Below, one piece after another: positions 49,045 through 60,599 of a DNA stretch of 64,000 nt (its first letter is position 1; each line of letters opens with the position of its first letter). Source of the stretch: Flaccisagitta enflata (lineage: Eukaryota; Chaetognatha; Sagittoidea; Aphragmophora); NCBI GenBank assembly GCA_965153355.1, contig OZ231128.1, positions 14,508,001 through 14,572,000 on the forward strand, in the 5' to 3' direction. Below the pieces are notes generated by a model. That model did not search any database and was not told where the DNA came from. It saw only the letters and a list, made by a program, of their open reading frames with translations. The position numbers and the translations under genes are program-made.

Positions 49045-49125
49045 AAAAAAAAAGAAAGAAAGAAAGAAAGAAAGAAAGGGAAAAGGAAAGAAAAAAGAAT
49101 GAAAACAGAAAGAAAGAAAGAAGGA

Positions 49126-49213
<88 letters not shown>

Positions 49214-49215
49214 AT
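48880..49215 (+). repeat. (GAAA)n microsatellite block
   Basis: GAAA units with interruptions, pure from about 49125 to 49212. Confidence 0.95.
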
Positions 49216-49219
49216 AAAA

Positions 49220-49830
49220 AAGAATCAAATATAGTTACACCCCCACTGTAGATCGGAAATCCGCTTAAAACGGTAGTATTATCTTGATCACTTCATGCCA
49301 TTTCTTTTTTATTTCTTCTGATGACAGAAATGGTAATGGTCTAAAACATGTAGAATTAGTTGGTCCTTTGTCATCTAATATTGCTGGCTTGAACTGTTCA
49401 ACGGCAGCCATGAGATAATGATAAAAGCAGATGCCGCAAAGGGACTGATGATATGACCCATGGTTTTGCTGGTGGGATATCTTGTTTCATTTAATGGACA
49501 TGGGGAGTGAGCACAAGTAGCTTGAGATTTTGCAAGATCTTTTGCATTATGATAATTCATGCTACTGCTTCTTCACTTTCTTGTATTGTAAGATTGAGCT
49601 TCAGAGATAGATTAGAAGTTAATCATCAGATATTGTGGCGCCAAACCGTTTCATACTTTAATTAAATGATGCAACTTGAAAATCGTGACTACAACCTTGG
49701 AAATAAGTTTATTGCATCACTTAAAGCCTCATATCTTGTTTAGAAATCAAAAAATCTACAAAAAATTGGTGAGATTCTGAAACATCTTCAAATTTCTTAA
49801 CAGTTGGCACCAACCGCGTTACTGTGCATC
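49220..49830. other. Unassigned stretch left of the Tc1-like relic
   Basis: GTGAGATTCTGAAAC and following bases near 49770 recur in diverged form near 50395, so it may belong to the same transposon relic. Confidence 0.4.
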
Positions 49831-49839
49831 TAACAGTTT

Positions 49840-50200
49840 AGAAATGAGACTGGAATGAAGTTAGGTACCGCTTTTGAAAAATGGCATAAAAATGGCATTT
49901 TTGAAAGGCGGTTCAGGGAAGATGGCGCACTCACTCATCTGGCTGTTTCAACGAAGCAATGGCACCAAAGGCACAATGTCAAAGGTCAAACACTTCTTCC
50001 GTTACCCCAGGAGCAGCCAAGATCTCAACCTGATTGAATCTCTATAGTGCCAGTTGAAGCAACGTCAAAGTCGAGAATGTGCAACATGGATGGCAGGACT
50101 AAAAAAAATAGCGCTAAAGTCTAAAGGAAGATCACGCAATCATACCTTCAGTCGCAGTACGAAAGCTTGCTGAGACGCGTGAGAGCGTTTGGAAAGGTCA
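49840..50200 (+). pseudogene. Tc1/mariner-like transposase C-terminal relic
   Basis: One frame gives EDGALTHLAVSTKQWHQRHN VKG. After a frameshift another gives SSQDLNLIESL, then a stop and QLKQRQSRECATWM. These match the order of the DDE-family Tc1 motifs QDGAPxHxAxxxxxWL and SPDLNPIENLW (from memory). The Glu of LNLIES would be the last catalytic acidic region. Frameshifts and stops disable it. Confidence 0.65.
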
Positions 50201-50229
50201 AGGAGGCCAAGACCAAAGATCAAGATTGT

Positions 50230-51430
50230 TACAGACATGTTAATTATATTATCTTGTCCATAAAACGCCCCTTAGTCCATAATGCGATAAACTTTTTTCC
50301 AAGATAGTATCAGGTACTATCTAGAACATATGTATATCGACAGGCATTTTAAGCAATAACTCTGTTAAGAATAGAGTGTTTATATAAAAATCAGTGAGAT
50401 TCTGAAACTATTTCGAATTTCTGACCAAATGCCGCAAACCGCATCCTTTTAGCTCAAGGCGTTTAGAATTGACAGGCAAAACAAGATTGATACTTCAATT
50501 AGAAAATGGCCAAAAAAATGCATCTAGTTTCTTTTTAAGTTACTAAGTCTCCTATCAGATAGATTGGAGGTTTTTCCACCCTATTTTTGGTCCTAATTAC
50601 AGCGCCCAACACCTTTGCTACATTATCTTGGTTGATTTCAACCTCTCTGAATCATTGGGATTGCAACTGAAGCAAAAGGGAGAACATGGCATACACTAAG
50701 GAATTTTTTAAATAAAGTTTTATGAAGGATAGTTATCATGCATTTATACAAAGCATTTGTGTTAAAGTGCTTGGAAAATCCACATACAAATATGTGTTGA
50801 AACACAAAGACATATTATCAAGTATCTGACATGATTTACCGGTTTTTCTATGATTCCTATACTGCTAAATTAACCAATCCCCATACTGTCGATATACTTA
50901 TGTTCTAGATAGTACAGAAAGCCAAGAAAGTTTTCTAAGATCATCAAGACCTAACTGCTGTAAAGGGGCTTATATGCATAGACTGATATATAACATGATT
51001 TATATAATTTCTTTAAAAAAGTGAGAGAAAGGGTGTTTCTAGTGGAGATGTAAAACGGGTTTGTTCCTACGAAAATTTTGTCTGAAGCAGCCTCGGATAA
51101 AATGAAAGTTTCAAAAAAAATTTTTGATGTTGCGTTTATGGTTTTCCATTGCTTTTTAGATGCGTCCGTCCATGGGTGCGTTCAATATGCATCAGCTGGT
51201 TTTGGCCACCGCGATATCGTATACTAAATCAACTGACCTATACGCGTTTTTTGAGAAGCTATTTTGACTTTTTTTCACATATTCCAGCAGTTCGTCTGTC
51301 AGTACCTAAATCTGCCTACCCATGTATCACACAAATTCAGCGCTAATTTCGCTCCACGGAAGGACATGGTTAGGACGCATCGTTGCCTAGTCGACATTTC
51401 CTGATCGTCACAGGTGTATTTGAGACGGAC
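50230..51430. other. Unassigned AT-rich stretch with a weak inverted repeat
   Basis: TACTATCTAGAACATATGTATATCGACAG-like sequence at about 50315-50345 is inverted at about 50885-50915. It may mark a further MITE. No exon supported. Confidence 0.4.
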
Positions 51431-51431
51431 A

Positions 51432-51567
51432 AGAAGGAGAAGAAGAAAAAGAAGAAAAAGAAGAAGGAGAAGAAGAAGAAGAAGAAGAAGAAGAAAAAGA
51501 AGAAGAAGAAAAAGAAGAAGAAGAAGAAGAAGATGAAGAAGGAGAAGGAGAAAAAGAAAAAGATGAA

Positions 51568-51602
<35 letters not shown>

Positions 51603-51796
51603 AGAAGAAGAAGAAGAAGAAGAAGAAGAAGAAGAAGAAGAAGAAGAAGAAGAAGAAGAAGAAAAGAAGAAGAAGAAGAAGAAGAAGAAGAAGAAGAAGA
51701 AGAAGAAGAAGAAGAAGAAAGAGAAGAAGAAGAAGAGAAGAAGAAGAAGAAAGAGAAGAAGAAGAAGAAGAGGAAGAGGAAGAGGAAGAGGAAGAA

Positions 51797-51831
<35 letters not shown>

Positions 51832-51838
51832 AAAGAAA
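51432..51838 (+). repeat. (GAA)n microsatellite, ~400 bp
   Basis: GAA with AAA and GGA variants. It runs straight into the conserved tail of a family B element at about 51850. Confidence 0.95.
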
Positions 51839-51851
51839 AACAAAATGATAA

Positions 51852-52985
51852 TCGCAAAAGCGTTACATGGTCAGCGGTACCCGATGCCCCTAAGTTAGTT
51901 TATATAAGGATATGATGGTGAGAGGGGCAGCGGCCCGGGAGACGCAGATAGTCCAGTCTGTTGATGCATGAAATTAAGCAAACTCGGTTTTTCTGGCACA
52001 AAGCTTAAAAATTTGCACACAAGCACTAAAATTCATGTAGATCATGATTACGATAGGTGCAGGTCAAAAAAATTTGAGCACCTATCTAAAAAATTCATTT
52101 GAAATTTAAAAAACCATACCATCGCCAAACCGTCTGACTAGGGGCAATGAAATTTTATGAGCAAGAAAATATGTGTTTTATATATGTCGATATCAAATCT
52201 CAGCTCTATAGCTTTACTAGAGGCACAGATATAGCCGATTTACTTTTGGATGTATTTTTCTCAAAAATGCCCCTTTTTCAAAAAAAAGGAATTTTTAAAG
52301 TAAATCAGCTACATCTCTGGTTCTGATAAAGCTAGATAGCAGAAATTTGGTGTGCATATGTACAAAATACATATTTTTTAGTTCATCAAATTTTACTTCC
52401 CTCACTAAAGCGGTTTGGCAAAGGCATGCTTTTGAAAATTTTCAATTAAGATAGGCGCTCAAATATCTGTTATGTGCACCTATCCTAGTCATGATCTACA
52501 TGGCTTAAAATACTAGTACCCAAATTTGTATGCTTTCTGCCGGAAAAGCCGAGTCCTTTCTTCAACAACCTGGACTAAGATGACCTATGATTCCACACAG
52601 GACGATTTTCAGTGAAGACTATTTTGGGGTTTGTATGGTCTAATTTGAGGTCTGGGAGGTTGGACGGGCCTGATATAGGGTCTGGGAGGTCTGAGGGGCT
52701 TGATTTAGTGTATGAGAGGACTGAGGTGGGTCTGTGAGGCCTGAGTTAGGGTCTGAAAGACCTGATTTGGGGGTCTGAGGGGCTTGAACTAGGGTATGAG
52801 AGGCCTGACTTGTGGTTTGACCATTCAAGAGGCCAGATATGGGTCTGAGAGGCCTGAGTTGGGTGTTGGGGGCCTGATTTGGGGTCAGAGAGGCCTGAAT
52901 TAGTCTGGGAGGCCTGTTATAGGGTCTGATATGCCTATTTTGAGGTCGGAGAGGTCTGATTTGGGGTCTGAGAGGCCTGATTTAA
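51852..52985 (-). mobile_element. Family B element split by a foldback MITE
   Basis: TCGCAAAAGCGTTACATGG and GGTCAGCGGTACCCGATGCC at the left, GGGGCAGCGGCCCGG at 51924. After the MITE come GATGACCTATGATTCCACAC and a ~21-bp core (GGGTCTGAGAGGCCTGATTT type) to 52985. Confidence 0.75.
51951..52575. mobile_element. 625-bp foldback MITE, TA target, nested in family B
   Basis: GTCCAGTCTGTTG on the left, CAACAACCTGGAC on the right, TA at 51949 and 52576. Arms pair over most of their length (GTAGATCATGATTACGATAGG against its inverse). Confidence 0.8.
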
Positions 52986-53131
52986 GGGTGGGCAGGGGCT
53001 GTATTTGAGGTCACTAGTCCATTTGGGCAGAGGCAACGAGGTCAAAGAAAATAAATTCATAAAAAAAGTAAAATGTGACCAACCGTCGGACAGACGAACT
53101 AAGCAGGTTGTAGAGTCGCGTGCACGCGACT
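52986..53131 (-). mobile_element. Family A hairpin element
   Basis: GGTGGGCAGGGGC start (no CAAGGCC end), a very short repeat block and hairpin GTCGCG-TGCA-CGCGAC at the end. Confidence 0.75.
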
Positions 53132-53226
53132 TAAAAGAAGAGGACAAGTAAGTAGAAGAAGAAGATGAAGGCCACGGTTGTATCTTTAGACAATAGTGAT
53201 GACGGTGATACCGATGATTCCCATTT

Positions 53227-53290
53227 TTAGGTGCGACAAAGCACCTCTATGTAACTGTCTATGTCAATTGGTCAGTCGGTTGGATGATCA
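53227..53290 (+). mobile_element. Family A-like start with GGTGC/GCACC stem
   Basis: TTTTTAG followed by GTGC-GACAAA-GCAC and CTCTATGTAACTGTC, then TTGGTCAGTCGGTTGG. Same layout as family A but different stem bases. It overlaps an acidic ORF (53196-53468) that I do not support as a gene. Confidence 0.5.
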
Positions 53291-53554
53291 GATAACGCAT
53301 TTGTTTGATAATACTCATGTCGCATCTTATGGCTACTTGGCCTTGTTCATTGAAAATTATAATGAACCTGAGCCTGATTCCAATGACAATGAAGACGATG
53401 ATGCAGAAATCGACGATGATGGTGATGATATGAAATTCAAATCGCGATCTAGAAACAAGCGTGGATAAGAAATTAATAGGGGAAAGAAAACTTGGCGCCA
53501 CTACATTGGAAAACGTGGCAAATGAATTAAAACACATAGTTTTTTTTTCTTTTT

Positions 53555-53745
53555 AGCCGCGGACAAGCGACTCTATAAGAGGCTTTGTCCGTCCGACCGT
53601 CCGTCCGTTGGTCCGTTGGTCCGTTGGTCCGTTGGTCCGTTGGTCCGTTGGTCCGTCGGTGAGCACGAGTTGAAAAGTGGGAAAACGCGCATTTTGGCCC
53701 CTGCCCACCCATCCGCAACTGGTATTGGCCGTGTATCCGGCCTTG
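53555..53745 (+). mobile_element. Family A hairpin element, GTTGCG-type relative
   Basis: AGCCGCGGACAAGCGACTCTATAAGAGG, repeats of GTTGGTCC, CGAGTTGAAAAGTGGG, CCCCTGCCCACCC and TGTATCCGGCCTTG. The stem is partly damaged. Confidence 0.8.
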
Positions 53746-53769
53746 TTCTTTTTCTTTTTATTGTTTTTC

Positions 53770-53808
53770 TTGATGTTTTAACGTTTGTTGTTGCTTTTGT
53801 TGTTGATG

Positions 53809-53841
<33 letters not shown>

Positions 53842-53970
53842 CGTCGTTCTTTTAGTTGTTGTTGTTGTTGTTCTTTTAGTTGCTGTTGTTGTTGTTGTTG
53901 TTTTTGTTTTTGTTTTTGTTTTTGTTTTTGTTTTTGTCTTTGTTTTTGTTTTTGTTTTTGTTTTTGTTTT
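53770..53970 (+). repeat. (TTG)n then (TTTTTG)n microsatellite
   Basis: Mixed TTG/TTC units to 53900, then hexanucleotide TTTTTG to about 53968, directly joined to the 120-bp satellite. Confidence 0.9.
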
Positions 53971-56282
53971 TAGATGCGTCTTCGTATCTCTATAAGAGGG
54001 TTCGTCCGTCCGTCCGTCTGTCCGTGACCCATACCTCAAAAATCCCGCTTATCCATCTCCAATCACTCACCAACCACCCCTGATCATTTTTAGATGCGTC
54101 CTCGCATCTCTATAAGAGGGTTTGTCCGTCCGTCCGTCTGTCCGTGACCCATACCTCAAAAATCCCGCTTATCCATCTCCAATCACTCACCAACCACCCC
54201 TGATCATTTTTAGATGCGTCCTCGCATCTCTATAAGAGGGTTCGTCCGTCCGTCCGTCTGTCCGTGACCCATACCTCAAAAATCCCGCTTATCCATCTCC
54301 AATCACTCACCAACCACCCCTGATCATTTTTAGATGCGTCCTCGCATCTCTATAAGAGGGTTCGTTCCGTCCGTCCGTCCGTCTGTCCGTGACCCATACC
54401 TCAAAAATCCCGCTTATCCATCTCCAATCACTCACCAACCACCCCTGATCATTTTTAGATGCGTCCTCGCATCTCTATAAGAGGGTTTGTCCGTCCGTCC
54501 GTCTGTCCGTGACCCATACCTCAAAAATCCCGCTTATCCATCTCCAATCACTCACCAACCACCCCTGATCATTTAGATGCGTCCTCGCATCTCTATAAGG
54601 TTAACCGATCCGTCCGTCCGTCTCCGTGACCCATACCTAAAAATCCGCTTATCCATCTCAATCACTCACCAACCACCCCTGATCATTTTGATGCGTCCTC
54701 GCATCTCTATAAGAGGGTTCGTCCGTCCGTCCGTCTGTCCGTGACCCATACCTCATCCCGTATCCATCTCCTATCACTCACCCACCCTGATCATTTTTAG
54801 ATGCGTCCTCGCATCTCTATAAGAAGTTTCGTCCGTCCGTCTGTCGTGACCCATACCTCAAAAATTCGCTTATCCATCTCAATCACTCATAACCACCCAG
54901 TCATTTTTAGATGCGTCCTTGCATCTCTATAAGAGTTCGTCGTCCGTCCGTCTGCCGTGACCCATACCTCAAAAATCCCGCTTATCCATCAATCACTCAC
55001 CAACCACTGATCATTTTTAGATCGTCCTCGCATCTCTATAAGAAGAGTTTTCCCGTCCGTCTGTCTGTCCGTGACCCATACCTCAAAAATCGCTTATCCA
55101 TCTCCAATCACTCACCAACCACTGATCATTTTAGATGCGTCCTCGCATCTCTATAAGAGGGTTCGTCCGTCCGTCCGTCTGTCCGTGACCCATACCTCAA
55201 AAATCCCGCTTATCCATCTCCAATCACTCACCAACCACCCCTGATCATTTTTAGATGCGTCCTCGCATCTCTATAAGAGGGTTCGTCCGTCCGTCCGTCT
55301 GTCCGTGACCCATACCTCAAAAATCCCGCTTATCCATCTCCAATCACTCACCAACCACCCCTGATCATTTTTAGATGCGTCCTCGCATCTCTATAAGAGG
55401 GTTCGTCCGTCCGTCCATCAGTCCGTGACCCATACCTCAAAAATCCCGCTTATCCATCTCCAATCACTCACCAACCACCCCTGATCATTTTTAGATGCGT
55501 CCTCGCATCTCTATAGAAGAGTTTGTCCGTCCGTCCGTCTCTCCGTGACCAATACCTCAAAATCTTTATCCATTCTTTGTTCACTTAACCACCCTGATCA
55601 TTTTAGATGCGTCCTCGCATCTCTATAAGAAGGAGTCTGTTGGTCCATTGGTTGTGAACGCATACCTCAAAATATCTAACCATCCATAAGCAATCACACT
55701 CAAAAATGACTGATTTTCAGATAACGTCCTCGCATCTCTATAAAGTTTCGTCCGTCCGTCCGTCTGTCCGTGACCCATACCTCAAAAATCCCGCTTATCC
55801 ATCTCCAATCACTCACCAACCACCCCTGATCATTTTTAGATGCGTCCTCGCATCTCTATAAGAGGTTATCCGTCCGTCCGTCTGTCATTTGACCCATACC
55901 TCAAAAATCGCTTATCCATCTCCAATACTCACCAACCACCCCTGATCATTTTTAGATGCGTCCTCGCATCTCTATAAGAGGGTTCGTCCGTCCGTCCGTC
56001 TGTCCGTGACCCATACCTCAAAAATCCCGCTTATCCATCTCCAATCACTCACCAACCACCCCTGATCATTTTTAGATGCGTCCTCGCATCTCTATAAGAG
56101 GGTTCGTCCGTCCGTCCGTCTGTCCGTGACCCATACCTCAAAAATCCCGCTTATCCATCTCCAATCACTCACCAACCACCCCTGATCATTTTTAGATGCG
56201 TCCTCGCATCTCTATAAGAGGGTTCGTCCGTCCGTCCGTCTGTCCGTGACCCATACCTCAAAAATCCCGCTTATCCATCTCC
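53969..56282 (+). repeat. 120-bp satellite made of a family A-type hairpin unit, ~19 copies
   Basis: Each unit starts TTTTTAGATGCG-TCCT-CGCATC, CTCTATAAGAGGGTTCG, (TCCG)3-4, GTGACCCATACCTCAAAAAT, CCCGCTTATCCATCTCC, AATCACTCACCAACC, ACCCCTGATCA. Most units are nearly identical. Units at about 54570-55130 and 55490-55760 carry many small deletions. Confidence 0.95.
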
Positions 56283-56539
56283 ATCTCATTCTGGCCATTG
56301 TATGGACCTTGCCCCCATCCCTCCCACCTCCAGAAATCAGTTTTTTTTCAAATTATTCCTTTCGCATTCCATTCAAAAAACCTGTGAAAGATATGCTGCT
56401 GAACTCAATGTGCATGAACCTTTTCATTTAAAAAGAAATGTTTTCATCTTTTGCTGGTTGACTTATGTCGCTTAGTACTTAAAACCATTTGTAACTAAAG
56501 ACTCCTCAAAAAGGAGGTGATGTTTGTCCAGGATAATTA
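56283..56539. other. Short unassigned stretch
   Basis: Unique sequence between the satellite and a MITE. No feature seen. Confidence 0.4.
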
Positions 56540-57138
56540 ACAGTGGCAAAATAAAAAAAGAGACAACTTGTTTAGCTGATTTGTGCTGAACTGAAGATTC
56601 AAACTACAAAAAATCAGTGACCGTTTGAAAGCTCTGCGAAAGATCTTTCAAATGAGACGTTGCTGGTTATTCTAGCTTTATTTGTTTAGAAATGGCACAA
56701 GAATGAATAAAAACATTGCCATATTCAATTTTAGGATTCAACTGAATTTAAAAGGTTTTGAAAATAAGTAGTTCACTTTGACAAGCTGTAACTCTTAAAC
56801 GGTTTGAGTTACAAATCTGGGATTGGTCTTAAATGAAAGAAAATTCAAAAATCTTTGAAACAACGTTGAAAAAAAAAGTTCAAATAATTTTTTTTTCCAT
56901 GTTTTTTATGAACTAACAAAAAGTTGCAGCTTTTTCAATGTGACATTTTCATTTTTGACCATCTACTCTTTATTCTTTTGTCATTTCTAAAGAAATAAAG
57001 CTATGACAACCAGCATGGTCTCATTTCGAAGATCTTTCAAAGAGCTTTAAAATGGTCATAGGTTTTGCTATGTTTTTCTCATTTGATGAATGTGAAACAT
57101 TGAAAAACATTTTGTCTCTTTTTTTATTTTGCCACTGT
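56540..57138. mobile_element. 599-bp foldback MITE, TA target
   Basis: ACAGTGGCAAAATAAAAAAAG at the left is mirrored by CTTTTTTTATTTTGCCACTGT-like sequence at the right. TA at 56538 and 57139. Inner arms also pair (GAAAGATCTTTCAAATGAGA and GCTGGTTATTCTAGCTTTAT against inverses). Confidence 0.8.
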
Positions 57139-57199
57139 TACTGCAATATGCAAAACCCATCAAAGTGTAGAGCTCATGGCTCAAAGAAATCTTTTTTTC

Positions 57200-57333
<134 letters not shown>

Positions 57334-57923
57334 CTGTTTCATAAGGATTTCCACTGCTGGTAATCCAGTAAAATTGAAATGTAAAATAATCGTTCAGGCA
57401 ATGAAAACTCATAATAAATATTGAACGTCCATCCACTAGTTCAACAGTAACCCCAAAATTCCCTCTGCTTAGAGCTCAGCATAGGACGCATCGTTGCCCT
57501 TTTGGGCTTGTTGTTTTTGTTTTTGTTTTTTTTTGTTGTTAAAAGGCAAAAACAAACTTTGCTAATTAAAAAAAAACATGATTCCTTTCCCCGAATGTTC
57601 ATCAGTTTTCTATGTTTAAGCATGTAGATTTCTTGTAATGAAGTAAAGGAAAGGGTTTGGATGAGAAAAGCAAAACGAAAAGCACTAGCATATGATTTCT
57701 GGTATGTTTGAATTGGAATTGAATGGCGTTTATTGTACAAGTGAAAAAAACACGTACAAAAGGACGATATGGATTTTAGCACAAAGTCAAATCCCTTTCC
57801 CCCCAGACAGTATAAAATATTCTTAACATCTTTCGAAGTAAATGGTTACCCCAGATAGGCAACATAAACGTCTTGTTTCATTCATAAATGCATGGTATGT
57901 TTGAGGACAGCCTGACGAATTTG

Positions 57924-57926
<3 letters not shown>

Positions 57927-58010
<84 letters not shown>
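57927..58010 (+). repeat. (CT)n microsatellite
   Basis: About 80 bp, pure. Confidence 0.95.
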
Positions 58011-58011
<1 letters not shown>

Positions 58012-58158
58012 TTCTTATTCCGAAAAAGTTTAATCATTCCCCGCCGCTTAGCCAGGTTCATAAAAGTTGATGTATGCTTGCAGGTTTGATTCAACAAAAC
58101 TTTAGAATCTATGTTGATCAGGACCTTGGAAGTTAAGTTGACTTAGTGAATTTGTGAG

Positions 58159-58159
<1 letters not shown>

Positions 58160-58249
<90 letters not shown>
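58160..58249 (+). repeat. (CT)n microsatellite
   Basis: About 88 bp, pure; 150 bp from the preceding tract. Confidence 0.95.
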
Positions 58250-58361
58250 ACTTTAGGTCCACCGCACATTTCCTTGAGGAGAACAAATGGACGAGAAAAG
58301 AAGGAAGGGGAGGAGAAACAAAAGGCAAATATAGAAGAGGAAAAAAACAAAGAACCATTCC

Positions 58362-58363
58362 GA

Positions 58364-58431
<68 letters not shown>

Positions 58432-58446
58432 AGGAAAGAAAGAAAG
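58362..58446 (+). repeat. (GAAA)n microsatellite
   Basis: About 84 bp, one GGAA variant, immediately left of a family A element. Confidence 0.95.
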
Positions 58447-58468
58447 CTACAAAAGAATTACACTTTTT

Positions 58469-58652
58469 AGTCACGTGCTACGCAACTCTACACCCCGCCA
58501 TGTTGGTTTGTCGGTCGGTCGGTCCGTACCCTTTTTACTTTTTCAGCGTTTTTGAGCTTTTTAAGCATACGGCTCCTGCCCAGATGCCCTAGTGACCTTC
58601 TCTAGCATTGCTCCTGCCCACCCACACACGACTAGGGTAGCCGTGTATCCGG
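58469..58652 (+). mobile_element. Family A hairpin element
   Basis: AGTCACGTGCTACGCAACTCTACACC start (one stem mismatch), short GGTC block, CTCCTGCCCACCCACACACG and GCCGTGTATCCGG. The last bases of the usual end are missing. Confidence 0.75.
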
Positions 58653-58754
58653 GGAAAAATGAATGATTCTCTGCACGATTTTGTTTTACTTTCCAAATCC
58701 TCCGCCAGAGCGAATTTAATTCGAATAGCTTTGGGCCGTAATACATAAAACCCA

Positions 58755-58852
58755 GCCAACCCTTAGCCCTAAAGCTAACCCTGTCCCTAGCCCTAACCCT
58801 AGAAGTATCTCCAGCCCTAACCCTAACCCTAAACCCACCCCTAACCCTAATT
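58755..58852 (+). repeat. Degenerate interstitial telomere-like (CCCTAA)n
   Basis: About a dozen CCCTAA and near variants (CCCTAG, ACCCTT, CCCTGT) in 100 bp, consistent with TTAGGG-type telomere sequence at an internal site. Confidence 0.75.
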
Positions 58853-59670
58853 TAAAAAAACGCTTAAAAAGTCTTAAAAATAGCGAGAGACTGCTTTGAC
58901 TGATAATTCTGGCTGATGCTCATACTTTATGTTTTGAACAATATATAACCATGTCAATTTTCGAGTTCACCGATAAAAACTTCTTCATATGGCTCAAATC
59001 ACAAATACAGACCAACTTTCTGTCCTTAATTCACTGAAATTTGTGAGTCATTTTCCAGGATCAGGGTGACTGCAGGGACGAGTTTAGCTGCAGCGGCAGC
59101 AGCAGCGCAGTACATTTTTTCGCTTAGGCTCATGAACGCACGATGAACGCAGCACATAGCTTCGCCCAGGAAACTTTAGGTAGCCCACTCATTTTGGGGC
59201 GGTAATTGATAGTATTAGTTAATGAAAATAGCCAGACAGATGTAATTCAGTGAAAATGATATAAGAATAACATAAATAAGCAGTGTCCGACCTCAAATCC
59301 CGTACATTATTGCCTCTTTCAACCTAAGGAACTCATGCACAAGTTTGATCGGACGGCATTCCATTGGCCGGCGATGCCGCTGTTAGCCCTCAGAACAAAA
59401 TAGAGAAAGTAGATCCAACAAGTTTTTTGAGAATTCTAACAGAATTATGGGGTTCCTTAAAAGAGATTTTAATAAGGTACAGAAAAAGTATCATTATTTG
59501 GCGTTATTTTTGCTATTGTCTACAGGAAATAGCTATTGATTTATTCAAACAGGCGGATCACTTTTATACATAGGGATGTTGTCCACCTCAGATTTCCAAC
59601 GATGCGCGCTCGCTACTTAAAAACAAAAGATCAGAGATGATCGTACAATTGTACCGTATTGGGCCCTTTT
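58853..59670. other. Unassigned stretch
   Basis: Contains a 69-codon ORF (59364-59573) without recognisable features and a GCAGCGGCAGCAGCAGCGCAG run near 59093. No gene called. Confidence 0.4.
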
Positions 59671-59671
59671 T

Positions 59672-60205
59672 GGGCAGCGGCCCCAAAGGGCCGATGTCCT
59701 GTAGAACACAGGGGGGAATTTCCATACGTCCGTCCGTCCGTCTGTCCGTCCTTCCGTCCCCCCCCATTGGCCATCAAGGCCTCAAATTTGCCTTCCCAGC
59801 CCTAAATTTAGCCCTCCAGGCCTCAAATCAGCCTTCTAGGCTTCAAATCAGCCCCCCCCCCGCCTCAAATCTGACCTACAGACCTCAGATCTGCCCTCCA
59901 GACCTTCAACTAGGCCTCCAAGCATCAAATCAGCCCTCTGTGGCTCAAATTTGCCCTCCAAACCTCAAATATACTCTCAAAGCCTCAATTCTGCCCTCCA
60001 GCCTTCAAATATGCCTTCTTTGGCCTGAATCAGTCATCTATTGCCAGAAATGTGCCTCCTCAGGACGTATGGAAATTCCCCCCTTTGTTCTACAGGACAT
60101 CGGCCCTTTGGGGCCGCTACCCTGCTCTCACTCCACTTCTTCACTGGATCACTCCCAGCAGGGCATCGCGTACCGCTGACCATGTGTGATCCTTGGATGA
60201 CTAGT
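59672..60205 (+). mobile_element. Family B foldback element, most complete copy
   Basis: GGGCAGCGGCCCCAAAGGGC, GATGTCCTGTAGAACACAGG, GGGGAATTTCCATACGTCC, (GTCC)n; ~16-bp core CCTCAAATCTGCCCTCC; then GGACGTATGGAAATTCCCCC, TTCTACAGGACATCGGCCC, TTTGGGGCCGCT. The tail CCCAGCAGGGCATCGCGTACC and GATCCTTGGATGACTAG lies outside the palindrome. Confidence 0.85.
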
Positions 60206-60221
60206 TTAAAGAATGTCACTT

Positions 60222-60275
60222 TCTAGTCGCATGCTACAAGACTGCACCCGCTTTGTCGGTCCATTACATTTTTTT
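60222..60275 (+). mobile_element. Family A element, truncated by family B
   Basis: CTAGTCGCATGCTACAAGACTG and CCCGCTTTGTCGGTCC, cut off by the family B copy at 60277. Confidence 0.6.
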
Positions 60276-60276
60276 T

Positions 60277-60400
60277 CAGGGCAGCGGCCCCAAAGGGCCG
60301 ATGCCCTGTAGGACCCAGGGGGGAATTTCCATATGTCCGTCCATCCATCAGTCCTTCCGTCCATCTGTCCTTCCAACCACCCCCTCCCCCTGTTGACCAA
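60277..60400 (+). mobile_element. Family B element, left end only
   Basis: CAGGGCAGCGGCCCCAAAGG, GATGCCCTGTAGGACCCAGG, GTCC block. No core or right end. Confidence 0.7.
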
Positions 60401-60502
60401 ATGCCGGGTCTGTAAACAGTTCCAAATATTCTGACTCGGCACATTGAACAGGCATTGAAAAGGGGTTGAAGGATATTAGTATGACTAGACGATCAGTTCT
60501 TT

Positions 60503-60580
60503 TTAGTTACATGCACGCGACTCTACAACCCGCTTTGTTTGTCCGTCGGTCCATCGGTCCGTTGGTCTCTAGCACCTAAC
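60503..60580 (+). mobile_element. Family A element, truncated
   Basis: TTTTTAGTTACATGCACGCGACTCTACAACC, GTCGGTCC block. No distal end. Confidence 0.6.
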
Positions 60581-60599
60581 TTTTTTTATTACTTCAAGT

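Noticed and set aside
53196-53468. 90-codon acidic ORF
   Set aside because: It overlaps a family A-like hairpin start and has no splice sites, start context or recognisable domain.
53969-56282. CRISPR-like repeat array
   Set aside because: The whole 120-bp unit repeats with no variable spacers, the organism is eukaryotic, and there are no cas genes. It is a satellite. The same applies to the 80-bp array at 46900-48497.
59364-59573. 69-codon ORF
   Set aside because: No recognisable feature and surrounded by repeats.
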